Below, one piece after another: positions 35,062 through 44,535 of a stretch of DNA of 64,000 nt. Position numbers and translations under genes: made by a program. Within the stretch, counting starts at the first letter, position 1; each line of letters opens with the position of its first letter. The DNA comes from Ferdinandcohnia sp047246645 (GTDB lineage: Bacteria; Bacillota; Bacilli; Bacillales; Bacillaceae_L). The stretch lies in contig NZ_JBFOKR010000015.1 in the NCBI RefSeq assembly GCF_047246645.1, forward strand, positions 97,098-161,097. The letters are read 5' to 3'. The notes under the pieces were generated by a model. That model was not told the origin of the DNA and made no database searches. It was given only the letters and a program-made list of their open reading frames with translations.

Positions 35062-35755
35062 AAAACCCTATTTGAGTCCAATCAAATAATGAACCCGGAT
35101 CTGTTTTTCGATCTAGCGCATATTCATCATGTCCAATTACGTGGCGTCGATCTTGTAAAATGGATGGATTACGTTTTAGTATATCATCCACCAATAATCG
35201 TAATGTCTTATATTGTGCGTCCGTGTAGCCTTGTAGCGAAGGATCAATTTGTACAAATTTCTCTTCAGGAATGATCGCAGTCATTTCTTCCTTGGTTCCA
35301 ATAGCTAATAGTTCAATTCCAATTGAGTATTCATTCATGCGATCTTCGTAACCAGGAAAACCAGATAAAGACCCCTTACCTGCATGATAAGCTACCCGAT
35401 CCTCTGAAACCAACTGATAAATGTTCCCATCACGGTCAATCATATAATGAACCGACAAACCATAGTCAAGAAAAATCGCGTTCACATCTCTTACATTATA
35501 AGGATCCTTCGGATTATTCGCTGCATTACTAATGAAATGAATCATCAAATGTGTAATTTTTTCGGTACGCTCTTGCGAATGATTATCTGGTAGAAAATAG
35601 TCGATGGAATCCACATTTGGCCTCACAGGTTCTTTCTCTTTCGAAACACTCTTAGCTGAAACATGTAGTACTTCTTTTTCTTCCACTATTACACCTTCTT
35701 TACCAGAACATCCGACTACTAAAAAAATAATAAAACATATCCCAAATTTCTTCAT
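35060..35755 (-). CDS. N-acetylmuramoyl-L-alanine amidase, lipoprotein
   Basis: The 231-residue product begins MKKFGICFIIFLVVG followed by the lipobox cysteine, and GGGAG precedes the ATG. An amidase_2 (PGRP-like) domain follows: KITHLMIHFISNAANN (first zinc histidine), YGLSVHYMIDRDGNIYQLV, AYHAGKGS, SIGIELLAIG, and HVIGHDEYALDRKTDPGSLF with the second histidine and the aspartate/cysteine position. It would cleave the amide bond between MurNAc and the stem peptide at the outer face of the membrane, perhaps in wall remodelling or germination. Confidence 0.9.
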   Translation of the reverse strand: MKKFGICFIIFLVVGCSGKEGVIVEEKEVLHVSAKSVSKEKEPVRPNVDSIDYFLPDNHSQERTEKITHLMIHFISNAANNPKDPYNVRDVNAIFLDYGLSVHYMIDRDGNIYQLVSEDRVAYHAGKGSLSGFPGYEDRMNEYSIGIELLAIGTKEEMTAIIPEEKFVQIDPSLQGYTDAQYKTLRLLVDDILKRNPSILQDRRHVIGHDEYALDRKTDPGSLFDWTQIGF

Positions 35756-35849
35756 GCTAAAATCTCCCACTAAACACGGTCTTATATCCTAGTATTTGAT
35801 CGATACCTATTTAGATTATACATGAGAAATAGGACTTTAGAAGGAGTTT

Positions 35850-36653
35850 TTACAATTCGAATTCCCAATCATCCTTTAGGTATAAATAGAGAACAAGAAG
35901 TGCATTCTCTAGTTCTTCTTCTGTTTTTCCTTGTATCTCAACACCTACTATTGGAAGTAAAAGATCAGAGATTTGCTTCGTTCTTCTCCATTTTTCATCT
36001 GGTCTTAGATCTAAAAGTCGGTTGGAGTATGTTTGCAGTAGCTTCCATTCCTTGTTACCAAGAGACTTTAGTGCCCAGTCATCTATAACGAGAAACTCCT
36101 TAGATAAGCCCCTTTTCTCAATTTCTTTTTCAAGTGGTGTTTGTTTCTTACCTTTTTTTGAACGTCTTTCATGTACAACAATTGTACCTGCCACCAGGTC
36201 ACCAATTCGTTTATGCTTTGAGTGAGTAAAAATCATTACAATTCCTAATAAATAGCTAGCCGGTAATGAATCAATGATACGAAGAAAATTACGTATAAAG
36301 CTGGATAGTAACGTGATACTATGGCCGTTTTCTTGTATTACTCGAATACCAACCCATCTTTTACCGAGAGTTTTCCCTCCAGAAAAGAACTCATATAGGA
36401 AAAAGTAGCTCCAATTTAAAATAAACAAAAGAATAATGGTTATAGCAATTGGTAATGATCCTACTTCCATAAAGAACCACGAATCAGGTCCTCCATATAA
36501 AACAAGTAACAGAGTGATAAAGGTAACAACATTAATTATTGAAAGTAGAATTGTATCAATTAAAAATGCAGCTGTTCTACTACCGAGGCCAGCAAGCTGA
36601 AATTGAAGTGAGACGAATTCAGGTGTTTTTATATTTGTTTGTTCGTGATTCAA
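35850..36653 (-). CDS. RDD family membrane protein
   Basis: The 267-residue product starts at TTG after GGGGG. The first 155 residues form the RDD domain (GLGSRTAAFLIDTILLSII with the Arg-Asp pair, GGKTLGKRWVGIRVI, IVMIFTHSKHKRIGDLVAGT), then a cytoplasmic C-terminal helical region of about 110 residues. It is divergent from the SpoIIM-like gene and beside a MoxR/DUF58 cluster, the usual company of RDD proteins. A membrane scaffold or ion-related role is suspected in the family. Confidence 0.88.
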   Translation of the reverse strand: MNHEQTNIKTPEFVSLQFQLAGLGSRTAAFLIDTILLSIINVVTFITLLLVLYGGPDSWFFMEVGSLPIAITIILLFILNWSYFFLYEFFSGGKTLGKRWVGIRVIQENGHSITLLSSFIRNFLRIIDSLPASYLLGIVMIFTHSKHKRIGDLVAGTIVVHERRSKKGKKQTPLEKEIEKRGLSKEFLVIDDWALKSLGNKEWKLLQTYSNRLLDLRPDEKWRRTKQISDLLLPIVGVEIQGKTEEELENALLVLYLYLKDDWEFEL

Positions 36654-36762
36654 CAGATTTCCCCCATTTCTTGGCAGTTTTTTCTCTATAGGTGTTTCTA
36701 TTTATCTGTAATATTACTATAATAAGAATATTCCGTGTTAGAAAAACTGAGGTGTCTACATA

Positions 36763-37743
36763 ATGAATATAAAGCAATTTGTTAAACTTCATCGTGAAGA
36801 GTGGCAACAACTTGAAACCTTAATCGCGACCTTACAAAAAGGTAGAGGTTCAAGAACGAGTGATGATATTAACCAGTTTCATAGACTTTATCAAAAGTCA
36901 GCACAGCATTTATCCTATAGTCAAACATATTTTCCGAATGAAGAGGTTACCCCTTATCTTAACGGATTAGTTTCAAAGGCTCACAACCTATTGTATAAAG
37001 ACCAAGTATCCAGTTTTAAACAAATTCGATATTTTTTCAGTACCAAGTTTATTGGCTTGCTGCTTGAGCAGTGGCGATTTGTTATTGCTGCAATGATTCT
37101 TTTTACAATTGGTGGTCTTGGTGCCTTTATTTCTGTTATTAATGATCCTCTTCACCTATTTTCCATTCTCCCTGCAGATATTGCACAAGGAGTTAGCCCT
37201 GAGCATTTAGGGAGTCAAGACGGTTCAGTAGATTCCCCTACCATGTCAGCAAGTATTATGACAAACAATATTCAGGTTGCCATTTTAGCTTTTGCTGGCG
37301 GTGTCACTTTCGGATTATTAACAGTATATATGTTGATCTATAATGGGATCATCGTCGGAGCTCTAGCTGGGTTGTTCTGGCATTATGGTAAAACCTATGA
37401 TTTCTGGGCTTACATCGTACCACATGGAATGATAGAACTTACTGCTATTTTTATAGCTGGTGGTGCAGGATTACTAATGGGATATAAACTTTTCGTTCCT
37501 GGTCAATTTACGAGAGGTTACCAATTAAAGTACCAAGCAAAGCGCTCGGTGCAGCTGTTACTTGGTACCATTCCTCTATTTGTTATTGCCGGGATTATCG
37601 AAGGATTTATTACCCCTGCTGCTATCTCTCTTGAAGCAAAATATACTGTAGCATTTATTACTGTGATTGGTTTAGTTCTATATGTAATCACAGGTAAACT
37701 GTTTTTAATGAAAAAACAAGCTACAGTAGGTTACGATTCATAA
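36763..37743 (+). CDS. Stage II sporulation protein M-family protein
   Basis: The 326-residue product has a cytoplasmic N-terminal helical part (MNIKQFVKLHREEWQQLETL) of about 95 residues. Six transmembrane helices follow, with the family's NNIQVAILAFAGGVTFGLLT, YNGIIVGALAGLFWHYG and IVPHGMIELTAIFIAGGAGL motifs. GAGGTG precedes the ATG. SpoIIM proper acts in forespore engulfment with SpoIID and SpoIIP; this longer SpoIIM/DUF95 type occurs next to RDD, DUF58 and MoxR genes in many genomes. Its 3' end overlaps the DUF58 gene by 23 bases. Confidence 0.88.
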   Translation: MNIKQFVKLHREEWQQLETLIATLQKGRGSRTSDDINQFHRLYQKSAQHLSYSQTYFPNEEVTPYLNGLVSKAHNLLYKDQVSSFKQIRYFFSTKFIGLLLEQWRFVIAAMILFTIGGLGAFISVINDPLHLFSILPADIAQGVSPEHLGSQDGSVDSPTMSASIMTNNIQVAILAFAGGVTFGLLTVYMLIYNGIIVGALAGLFWHYGKTYDFWAYIVPHGMIELTAIFIAGGAGLLMGYKLFVPGQFTRGYQLKYQAKRSVQLLLGTIPLFVIAGIIEGFITPAAISLEAKYTVAFITVIGLVLYVITGKLFLMKKQATVGYDS

Positions 37744-39079
37744 TATCAATATAATAAGAGACAGCTGTAGCTGCTAATTTTTCTTCCTGGGCCTCAACCA
37801 TTATGAGGCCTTGTTTTTCCCATTTTCGCTTTTCGCGCTTTTTCACGAGCATCTGCTGCTGAGCCATACTTTTAAGCATCGCTGCTTGAACGGTAGCTGG
37901 AGCCTCTTCTACACGCTTCTGTAACGTAACGTCCTCCACACCGATCATAATAAAATAATGCCGTTGTCTTAATCGTTTTAAATAAAGAAGCGCACTTTCT
38001 TCATGTAAAAATGTATGGACATCACTAAATAGTAAAAGTAAGCTGCGTTTTTTCTGAACGGTCTCTAAATATGTAAAAACGGTTCCATAATTTGATTCCG
38101 CAGCATCTACCCTAACGTTATAGATTGATTGCAAAATGGTTTGCAAATGTGCCATACCCTTACCTGCTGGTACAAAAACTTTTACTTCTTTCGAGAAAGC
38201 TAAAACAGATACATAGTCGCCTTTTTGTAAAGCTGCAGTTGCTACCGTAATCGCAGATTCAATCGACTTTTCTAAACGGTTGCCTTTTTTAAGCTCGGCA
38301 CCCATCATCCGTCCACAATCTATTAAGATCGTAATATATTTTCCATGCTCCGGTTCATACTCGTTCGTCATAACCTCTTGAAGCTTTGCGGTTTGACGCC
38401 AGTTGATTGTTCGAGGATCGTCACCTACTACATAGCTGCGAATCTTCGAAAATTCGCCTGCACCACTATGTTGCTTTCGGATTTTCACGCCATCATATAA
38501 TAAAAACTTCTGAGCATTTTCAAGGTACTGCCTTGTTTCTGTTAAATCGGGTATAACTTTAACAGTATTTGATACTGAAAAAGTCACTTGTTTCTCCCAC
38601 AATCCCAATGCACTTTTATAACGCAAATAGAGTTTACTAAAGTCATAATCACCACGAACGGTGGGAACAGCTACATATGTAATCAAATTAGTTGTTTCGC
38701 TAGAAACTTTATCACGTAAAGGAAACTCCGTATCAAACGTATGTGGAAGGCCATCAATTAATCGAAAAGATAAACCATATGATGAATGATTTACCAATTC
38801 TATTTCAACATTAATTGGAAGTCCTCTTTCCATCTCTTCCTCATTTCTACGTTTTACAGAAAGCTCTTTTTTTCGTGGTGAAAACAATAAATCTACTAAA
38901 CTACCCAGAATAATAACGATATTTCCAACAATGACATAGCTCCAGGACATTTCAAATGGTGCAAACATTAGAAAACCTATGGATAGTAAAAGAAGTACAA
39001 GCAGTAATCTCGGTGTTGGGAGAATGCCCCTATCTAGGAACAGGAACCGATCCCACAAGTTCTTCAATGATCTCGTCAA
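37721..39079 (-). CDS. DUF58 domain-containing protein
   Basis: The 452-residue product has two N-terminal transmembrane helices, an immunoglobulin-like middle region, then the DUF58 core GAGEFSKIRSYVVGDDPRTI, followed by a vWA-like segment (YITILIDCGRMMGAELKKGN, then LLLLFSDVHTFLHE). DUF58 proteins act with MoxR ATPases in metal or complex assembly. The start overlaps the MoxR gene by 50 bases; a TTG start is supported by GGAG upstream, but a later TTG is possible. Confidence 0.87.
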   Translation of the reverse strand: MTRSLKNLWDRFLFLDRGILPTPRLLLVLLLLSIGFLMFAPFEMSWSYVIVGNIVIILGSLVDLLFSPRKKELSVKRRNEEEMERGLPINVEIELVNHSSYGLSFRLIDGLPHTFDTEFPLRDKVSSETTNLITYVAVPTVRGDYDFSKLYLRYKSALGLWEKQVTFSVSNTVKVIPDLTETRQYLENAQKFLLYDGVKIRKQHSGAGEFSKIRSYVVGDDPRTINWRQTAKLQEVMTNEYEPEHGKYITILIDCGRMMGAELKKGNRLEKSIESAITVATAALQKGDYVSVLAFSKEVKVFVPAGKGMAHLQTILQSIYNVRVDAAESNYGTVFTYLETVQKKRSLLLLFSDVHTFLHEESALLYLKRLRQRHYFIMIGVEDVTLQKRVEEAPATVQAAMLKSMAQQQMLVKKREKRKWEKQGLIMVEAQEEKLAATAVSYYIDIMNRNLL

Positions 39080-39959
39080 CGGTTACTCCCTCCAATTCTA
39101 CATGTGGAGATAGTTGAATTCTGTGTCGTAGAGCTGGTCTTGCCACCATCTTGATATCATCAGGAGTCACATAATCACGTCCTGCTAAGTACGCCCATGA
39201 CTGTGCAGCTTTTCCTATAGAAATCGCCGCTCTTGTACTAGCACCAAAACGAATGCTTTCTGATTCACGCGTTCTACGAACAATGTTCATGATGTATTCA
39301 AGAACACCTTCACCAATTGTAACTTGTTCAATTTCTTTTCTAATTTGTAAGAAAGTTTCAATATCAAGGACAGAAGCAGCATTTGAGTTTAAAAAGCTTT
39401 GTTCAATCACTTGCTTCACTACATTTTTTTCTTCCTCAAAACCTGGAAAATCAATTTGTAGCTTAAAAAGGAAACGATCCTGCTGAGCCTCTGGTAAACG
39501 ATATGTCCCCTCAAATTCAATTGGGTTTTGAGTGGCAACAACAAAAAACACATCTGGAAGTTGATACGTTTCACCTTGAATTGTTACTTGCTTTTCCTCC
39601 ATCGCTTCTAGTAACGCAGCTTGTGTTTTTGCAGGTGTACGGTTAATTTCATCAGCTAAAAGAATATTTGTAAAAACGGGTCCCTTTAATGTTTGAAAAG
39701 AACCTTCCTTCATGTTGTAAATCATACTTCCAGTAATATCACTAGGTAATAAGTCTGGAGTGAACTGAATTCGATTAAAGTCCCCTCCTAAAAGAGTAGC
39801 AAGGGTTCTGACCATTTGTGTTTTCCCTGTACCTGGTACACCTTCGATTAATACATGGCCACCTGCCAAAATAGCAGACAATAATAGTCTCAGGTTTGTG
39901 TTTTGTCCTAAAATCCGTTGTTCGTATTTATCTAATAAGGATGTGATTTCTGGTTTCAT
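39030..39959 (-). CDS. MoxR family AAA+ ATPase
   Basis: The 309-residue AAA+ protein has Walker A GVPGTGKTQMVRTLA, Walker B ILLADEINRTPAKTQAALLE, sensor 1 FFVVATQNPIEFEGTYRLPE and the arginine-finger/sensor 2 region FGASTRAAISIGKAAQ, as in MoxR/YeaC proteins. AGGTGGAG precedes the ATG, whose first bases overlap the DUF4350 stop (ATGA). MoxR ATPases act as chaperones with DUF58/vWA partners; the client here is probably an envelope component. Confidence 0.94.
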   Translation of the reverse strand: MKPEITSLLDKYEQRILGQNTNLRLLLSAILAGGHVLIEGVPGTGKTQMVRTLATLLGGDFNRIQFTPDLLPSDITGSMIYNMKEGSFQTLKGPVFTNILLADEINRTPAKTQAALLEAMEEKQVTIQGETYQLPDVFFVVATQNPIEFEGTYRLPEAQQDRFLFKLQIDFPGFEEEKNVVKQVIEQSFLNSNAASVLDIETFLQIRKEIEQVTIGEGVLEYIMNIVRRTRESESIRFGASTRAAISIGKAAQSWAYLAGRDYVTPDDIKMVARPALRHRIQLSPHVELEGVTVDEIIEELVGSVPVPR

Positions 39960-41089
39960 CCTTGCTCCACCTCTTTCCGTAATTCATCCAGCTTCTTCGA
40001 CCAAAGCAAGTACTCTTGCTTTGATAAATTTTCAGCAGTCAAGACTCTCGTAAGATCTTTTAAATAGGTTTTTATGTCACTCGGCTTTTGAGTAACCCAT
40101 CTTTGTTCAAGCTTGGGAGCAATGTCTGTCCACTCCTTGTGATAAGCAATCCCCCATTTCTCTTGTAACAAAAGCTTCACATAATCCGCTTGAATGGTTA
40201 GTGAGTCGTGATAATAACGACCTCGTAAATACCAGGCGCTTAATGCTCGGATTCCTTCATCACTAAAACGCACTGTTTCCTCTCTTGGAACGACAACCGG
40301 TCCGAAACGCTTACCTTTATACCATAGCCATAAAATAATAAGGAGTGCACCTTGTAAAAGCAGCACTAAAAACCAGCTTGGGTAAAGGGTAAAAACAGTA
40401 GCACCATTTTTGTCACCGTGTAAATATTCATCAATCAAATATGTATGGTATTTGTCTAATTCTAAAAGCGATAACACGAGTGGTATGTGATCATAGTTTA
40501 ATAGATTTTGATTCATGACCCACTCTGGAGTAATTGAAACAATGAGCTTACCTTCTCCGACCGAACGACTCACCGCGATAATCCCATACTCATCTTCTAA
40601 TACAATATCATCCTGATCAGCATTGATTATCCGAACTGAAGAGCTTACATCTGCAGAGTATTCAACACCACTCATGTCGCGGACCTTATCATCATCATTA
40701 TCTGCAAAGTCTATCGCTACCGGTAAAGCATTTATATCGAACATCCCTTTAGGGTTCGATTTCAGTAATAGGATTGTATTTCCGGCTTCCATAAACTCCT
40801 GATAAGCTGACATCTCCTCTTGTTCAGGTGTAAAGTATGGCTCTACCATTATCAATAGTTGACTATTACTCTTTGGTAAGAGGTCTGGAGAATGAGTCCA
40901 TCTATTTACGTCGTAATCATCATGTAAATACGTATATAAAGCTTTTACACCTGTTGGAGAAGGGGAATCAGAAACATAGCTGGGATATGATTTTGGATTA
41001 TAAGATTGTATAAAATAACTTACCAGCAAAAACAGGATGACGAGTCCTGAAAGCCACATCCAAATTTTTCGTGAAGATTGTTTCTGCAT
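39956..41089 (-). CDS. DUF4350 domain-containing protein
   Basis: The 377-residue product has an N-terminal helix (IWMWLSGLVILFLLVSYFI), an external DUF4350 domain (SPSPTGVKALYTYLHDDYDV, LLIMVEPYFTPEQEE, VGEGKLIVSITPEW), a second helix near residue 255 and a cytoplasmic C-terminal helical part. GAGGGGG lies before the ATG. It sits between DUF4129 and MoxR genes; DUF4350 proteins are regular members of such clusters. Biochemical role unknown. Confidence 0.85.
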   Translation of the reverse strand: MQKQSSRKIWMWLSGLVILFLLVSYFIQSYNPKSYPSYVSDSPSPTGVKALYTYLHDDYDVNRWTHSPDLLPKSNSQLLIMVEPYFTPEQEEMSAYQEFMEAGNTILLLKSNPKGMFDINALPVAIDFADNDDDKVRDMSGVEYSADVSSSVRIINADQDDIVLEDEYGIIAVSRSVGEGKLIVSITPEWVMNQNLLNYDHIPLVLSLLELDKYHTYLIDEYLHGDKNGATVFTLYPSWFLVLLLQGALLIILWLWYKGKRFGPVVVPREETVRFSDEGIRALSAWYLRGRYYHDSLTIQADYVKLLLQEKWGIAYHKEWTDIAPKLEQRWVTQKPSDIKTYLKDLTRVLTAENLSKQEYLLWSKKLDELRKEVEQG

Positions 41090-41092
41090 ATG

Positions 41093-41746
41093 TTACCCCC
41101 TCTCTCCTTTTAGTTCGCTTGTCACATCAGCATCAGAAAGCCAAACCATTGTCTTTTCACGGAATTGAGTATATTCATCTTTTCCTATTTCATGTTCTCC
41201 ATAGGTTACTTCATCAAAAACAAGTGCTAAGTGATAAAATTGATCTGCCCATGTCTGATTTACTTTACGCAGCTCATCAAAATACTCCCAGTTTGTTTTC
41301 CAAATTTTTGCTTCCAGCCATTCTTTTTCATGAAAATATAGAAGCAACGCAAGAAACAGGTGGCGGGTTGCTAATGAATACTGCCCGGCTTCCTCCTGTT
41401 TCATTGCTTCTTGGAAATGCTTTTGATAAGACCAGTTTAATTCCTTCATGGAATGAAGAGGCTTATTTTGCTTGAAGTTACGATTTCTTTTTGTATTTCT
41501 CACAAGTAGAAAAATGGAAATACCTAACAGAATGAGAATTCCTATTACAATAATAGCTAAAATGATATCAGCAGCACCATTAGCTGTCTCAATTGATGGG
41601 AATATATTTGAGAGAAGGTCTGAAAGCCATTCTTTTGCTCTCTCCCACAATACCTCAAAAATATTTCTCGATTTATCGTAATAAACTTGATACTCCTTGC
41701 CATCAAGTATGTCCTCGAATTTTTCTCTTGCTTCATTTGTTTTCAT
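41093..41746 (-). CDS. DUF4129 domain-containing protein
   Basis: A 217-residue protein starts MKTNEAREKFEDILDGKEYQ, with AGGTG upstream. A periplasm-facing helical N-terminus and one transmembrane helix (IILAIIVIGILILLGISIFL) precede the cytoplasmic DUF4129 domain with the tyrosine/tryptophan-rich LATRHLFLALLLYFHEKEWL and DQFYHLALVFDEVTYGEHEI segments. It ends three bases before the DUF4350 start. In other genomes DUF4129 is attached to transglutaminase-like proteins; none is encoded here. Confidence 0.84.
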   Translation of the reverse strand: MKTNEAREKFEDILDGKEYQVYYDKSRNIFEVLWERAKEWLSDLLSNIFPSIETANGAADIILAIIVIGILILLGISIFLLVRNTKRNRNFKQNKPLHSMKELNWSYQKHFQEAMKQEEAGQYSLATRHLFLALLLYFHEKEWLEAKIWKTNWEYFDELRKVNQTWADQFYHLALVFDEVTYGEHEIGKDEYTQFREKTMVWLSDADVTSELKGERG

Positions 41747-41770
41747 ATTTGATCACCTAACTTACCTAGG

Positions 41771-42688
41771 TTAATAACGAGTTTTATATTCATCAATCAT
41801 CTCATCTAAATCTTCAGCATCATGTCTAATTTTCAAATCTAAGTACATTACTGCATACCCTACAGCAAAAATTAAAGTAGTAAATATCGTAACAATATTA
41901 ACGATAAGTGTTAATAAAACGCTGTTCCCTAGGAAAATCCCAAAACTTAATTCAACTGCAAAGCTAATACAACTAATGATTAAGAAAAAAATGATATAAA
42001 GACCAAACGATACCCATGCACGGCCTTTTGTTAAACGCCAGCTTCTAGTAAAACCTGGTGCCTCATGATCAAGTACAACTGAACCAAAATAAAAACTCCA
42101 ACGAGTTAGTAAATAGCCAATTCCAACAAAGAAAAGTAATCCAAGAAATAATGCAAAAATAACTCCTATAAATGGATTAGCCATTGCACTAAACACACCA
42201 ATAAACGTAACAATCATGATGGGAAGAAAAATAACCCCAAAAGTAATAAGTCCAAATAAAATATTACTACCTAACATTGACCAGAATTTCTTGAATCCCT
42301 TTTTAATTACAGATCCAATGCTATATTCTTCACCTTTTCGAATATGATTAATAGCAATTAAGATTGCAGCTTCTGCAACAGGAAACAAAACTACACTTGC
42401 AAGACCAATAAATATTGTGCCTAAACTTGCACCTAACCCGATATCTTGAGCATATGCCCCTTCATCGAAGCTATTGGAAAACTGAGTAAACCAATCATCG
42501 CCTACTCCCATATCCCTAAAAAAGCTTGCACCTGAAGCTACTAGTATAATGGCTTCCAACAAATAAATAGGACCCATAAAAACAAGTAAAATCAAGAAAA
42601 AATCCCTAAAACGTTTCTTACTTAAACTAAACGTAAGATCAAGAATCTCACCAAATCCCTTTGGCCTAGAAAATTTCGTATCCAACAT
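41771..42688 (-). CDS. Six-helix membrane protein heading the MoxR cluster
   Basis: The 305-residue product starts MLDTKFSRPKGFGEILDLTF after GGGGG. About six transmembrane helices follow, with RKGEEYSIGSVIKKGFKKFW and LDHEAPGFTRSWRLTKGRAW between them, a pattern seen in glycerophosphoryl-diester-phosphodiesterase membrane-domain and DUF7544/7847-type proteins. It is the first gene of the unit that continues with DUF4129, DUF4350, MoxR and DUF58. Role unknown, presumably the membrane platform. Confidence 0.75.
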   Translation of the reverse strand: MLDTKFSRPKGFGEILDLTFSLSKKRFRDFFLILLVFMGPIYLLEAIILVASGASFFRDMGVGDDWFTQFSNSFDEGAYAQDIGLGASLGTIFIGLASVVLFPVAEAAILIAINHIRKGEEYSIGSVIKKGFKKFWSMLGSNILFGLITFGVIFLPIMIVTFIGVFSAMANPFIGVIFALFLGLLFFVGIGYLLTRWSFYFGSVVLDHEAPGFTRSWRLTKGRAWVSFGLYIIFFLIISCISFAVELSFGIFLGNSVLLTLIVNIVTIFTTLIFAVGYAVMYLDLKIRHDAEDLDEMIDEYKTRY

Positions 42689-42873
42689 CATTTCCCCCTA
42701 TGTATAAAAAATTGCTAATATCGCCTATTTTAACATTATTCTGCCATAAGTAGAGTAATATTTTGTAAATTATTTTGGGACAAGGTCGTTTTTTGCGAGA
42801 TGTACGGAGACTGTTACTATCTTTTCAAAATCACTTCCTTTACACATAGAATCGAAGAGGTACTACTTATTTT

Positions 42874-43254
42874 TTATTTCCGATAAGTCTTCCAATCACC
42901 CGACTCAATTTTATGATTTCGTTCTTGCAAATGAGAGCCCGTCACATAAACAAAAGCTTCGGTAAAAGGACCATCTTGGTATACTACCTGACAGATTCTT
43001 TCATATAAATTAGATTGGCTACCTTCCGTATAGCCTTCAAGCACATCCAATCTTTGTAGAATCTCATCATTCACTTCATACACCTCACCAATAACCTTAG
43101 AAATTGTACTCGGTTTTAGAACTGGATAACCATAACCCGTATCATGAAGTTCTCCAAATACCCAGCAATTATCTGAAAGACAAACGGACTCCTTTAAAAG
43201 ATAATGGTTTTTTTCTCCTTTACGCAGCGTGCCATACACAAAAACTTTATTCAT
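42874..43254 (-). CDS. Gamma-glutamylcyclotransferase family protein
   Basis: The 126-residue product starts MNKVFVYGTLRKGEKNHYLL, the hallmark YGTLR substrate loop of the GGCT/AIG2 fold. LDVLEGYTEG contains the catalytic-glutamate region, and YPVLKPSTISKVIGEVYEV is the strand before it. Such enzymes cyclise gamma-glutamyl amines to 5-oxoproline or act on related substrates. AGGAGG precedes the ATG. Monocistronic. Confidence 0.88.
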   Translation of the reverse strand: MNKVFVYGTLRKGEKNHYLLKESVCLSDNCWVFGELHDTGYGYPVLKPSTISKVIGEVYEVNDEILQRLDVLEGYTEGSQSNLYERICQVVYQDGPFTEAFVYVTGSHLQERNHKIESGDWKTYRK

Positions 43255-43280
43255 AGATCAAACCTCCTATCGTAAATAAA

Positions 43281-43305
43281 GACGCTGTCTAATAACTACA
43301 GCGTC
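43281..43305 (-). terminator. Terminator after the serine hydrolase gene
   Basis: GACGCTGT and ACAGCGTC arms with a nine-base loop; the minus strand then reads TTTATTTA. Confidence 0.75.
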
Positions 43306-43322
43306 CTTTGTCTCAATGCATT

Positions 43323-44342
43323 CTATAAGTTTTCTTCAATAACCTCAGTGATAGTATGTGGTCCAAATGATTGATTTGATGGTATTACCACCTTCAAACC
43401 AGAAGACGGGTAAAATGAAGATGCAAAGCTAACACCCGGGTCATACCCCATCACATGATATTTAAAAATTTCTGAACCTCTCTTAGAAATCCAAATGCCA
43501 TAGCCATAATATTCATCATCTTCTGCTTGGATATGAGGTGTTAGAAGTTTCTCGGTATTTTCAGAAGATAATAATCGATTACTTAACAAGGCTTCCCATA
43601 GTTTCATCATATCTGGTGCCGTGATAAAAGCTCCACCATCGGATCCACCCATTATAGGGATTGAATACATATTCGTTCGCCAAGTTCCATCTTCTTCATC
43701 TATATATCCAATCGCAGTATTTTTCGGAAGATGATTGAGTGAAAAATAACCTGAACCCTCCATCTCACAAGGCTTGAATATATGCTCTTCTACATACTCT
43801 GTAAACAATTGCCCTGTTACTTTCTCAACAATTAACCCTAACAGTATATATCCTGCATTGTTGTAGTGAAACCTCTCTCCTGGTGAAAACATCATTTTAT
43901 TATGTTGGAACAAAGGTAAAAATTCCTGTAAGTGATTCATCAAATACATTGGTTTACCTTTCCAAAGCTCCTCAAAATCATCCATAACGTCTTCATCAAA
44001 ATAATCAGGAACACCCGAACTATGTGTTAATAAATGGTGAACTGTAATATCCTGATCAAAGTTTGGAAATTCAAAATCTAAACAATCTAATAACCTTGTT
44101 TCAGGTGAGAGTAACCCTTTTTCAAACAATTGACTTATAGCAATTGCTGTAAATAACTTACAACCAGATGCAATTCCGAATTTAGTTGTAACAGTATTAG
44201 GTAACTCATCAGCGCGATTTGCTAAACCATTCGCTGACTCTATCAAAATATCATTCTCTTGTTTCGCTAAAATCACGCCAGAGAACGTAAGTCTTTCACA
44301 AACATTCTCTACAGCTTTACTCTCTATTTTTACACTCGACAT
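43323..44342 (-). CDS. Serine hydrolase (beta-lactamase/class C PBP family)
   Basis: The 339-residue product has no signal peptide. The SxxK motif is GIASGCKLFTAIAI (SGCK), the YxN motif is in FHYNNAGYILLGL, and the third motif is near HVMGYDPGVSF. These are the class C beta-lactamase/D-aminopeptidase-like signatures. The lack of a signal sequence suggests a cytoplasmic esterase or peptidase rather than a resistance enzyme. GGGAG precedes the ATG. Confidence 0.88.
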   Translation of the reverse strand: MSSVKIESKAVENVCERLTFSGVILAKQENDILIESANGLANRADELPNTVTTKFGIASGCKLFTAIAISQLFEKGLLSPETRLLDCLDFEFPNFDQDITVHHLLTHSSGVPDYFDEDVMDDFEELWKGKPMYLMNHLQEFLPLFQHNKMMFSPGERFHYNNAGYILLGLIVEKVTGQLFTEYVEEHIFKPCEMEGSGYFSLNHLPKNTAIGYIDEEDGTWRTNMYSIPIMGGSDGGAFITAPDMMKLWEALLSNRLLSSENTEKLLTPHIQAEDDEYYGYGIWISKRGSEIFKYHVMGYDPGVSFASSFYPSSGLKVVIPSNQSFGPHTITEVIEENL

Positions 44343-44504
44343 GTCAATACTCCCTTATGCTTTATTCCATTGGCTAGTAGGTACGGACAACTTATATGCG
44401 GTTAACGACTCTACTAAAACATACCATACTTACCAAAATTATACCAACGGAACAGGAAAACATTACCTTTTTCGGTATCTTACCGTAATAATTGTAAAAA
44501 TATT

Positions 44505-44535
44505 GTGGGACAAGGGACCTGTCCCCATGTCCCAC
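44505..44535 (-). terminator. Terminator with the same core as 2011-2050
   Basis: GTGGGACA.GGGA and TCCCC.TGTCCCAC arms share the 16-mer CAAGGGACCTGTCCCC with the hairpin at 2011-2050. It lies directly downstream of the 44536 gene. Confidence 0.7.

Noticed and set aside
41071..41475. Plus-strand ORF antisense to the DUF4129 gene
   Set aside because: Composition and overlap indicate a shadow of the DUF4129 frame.
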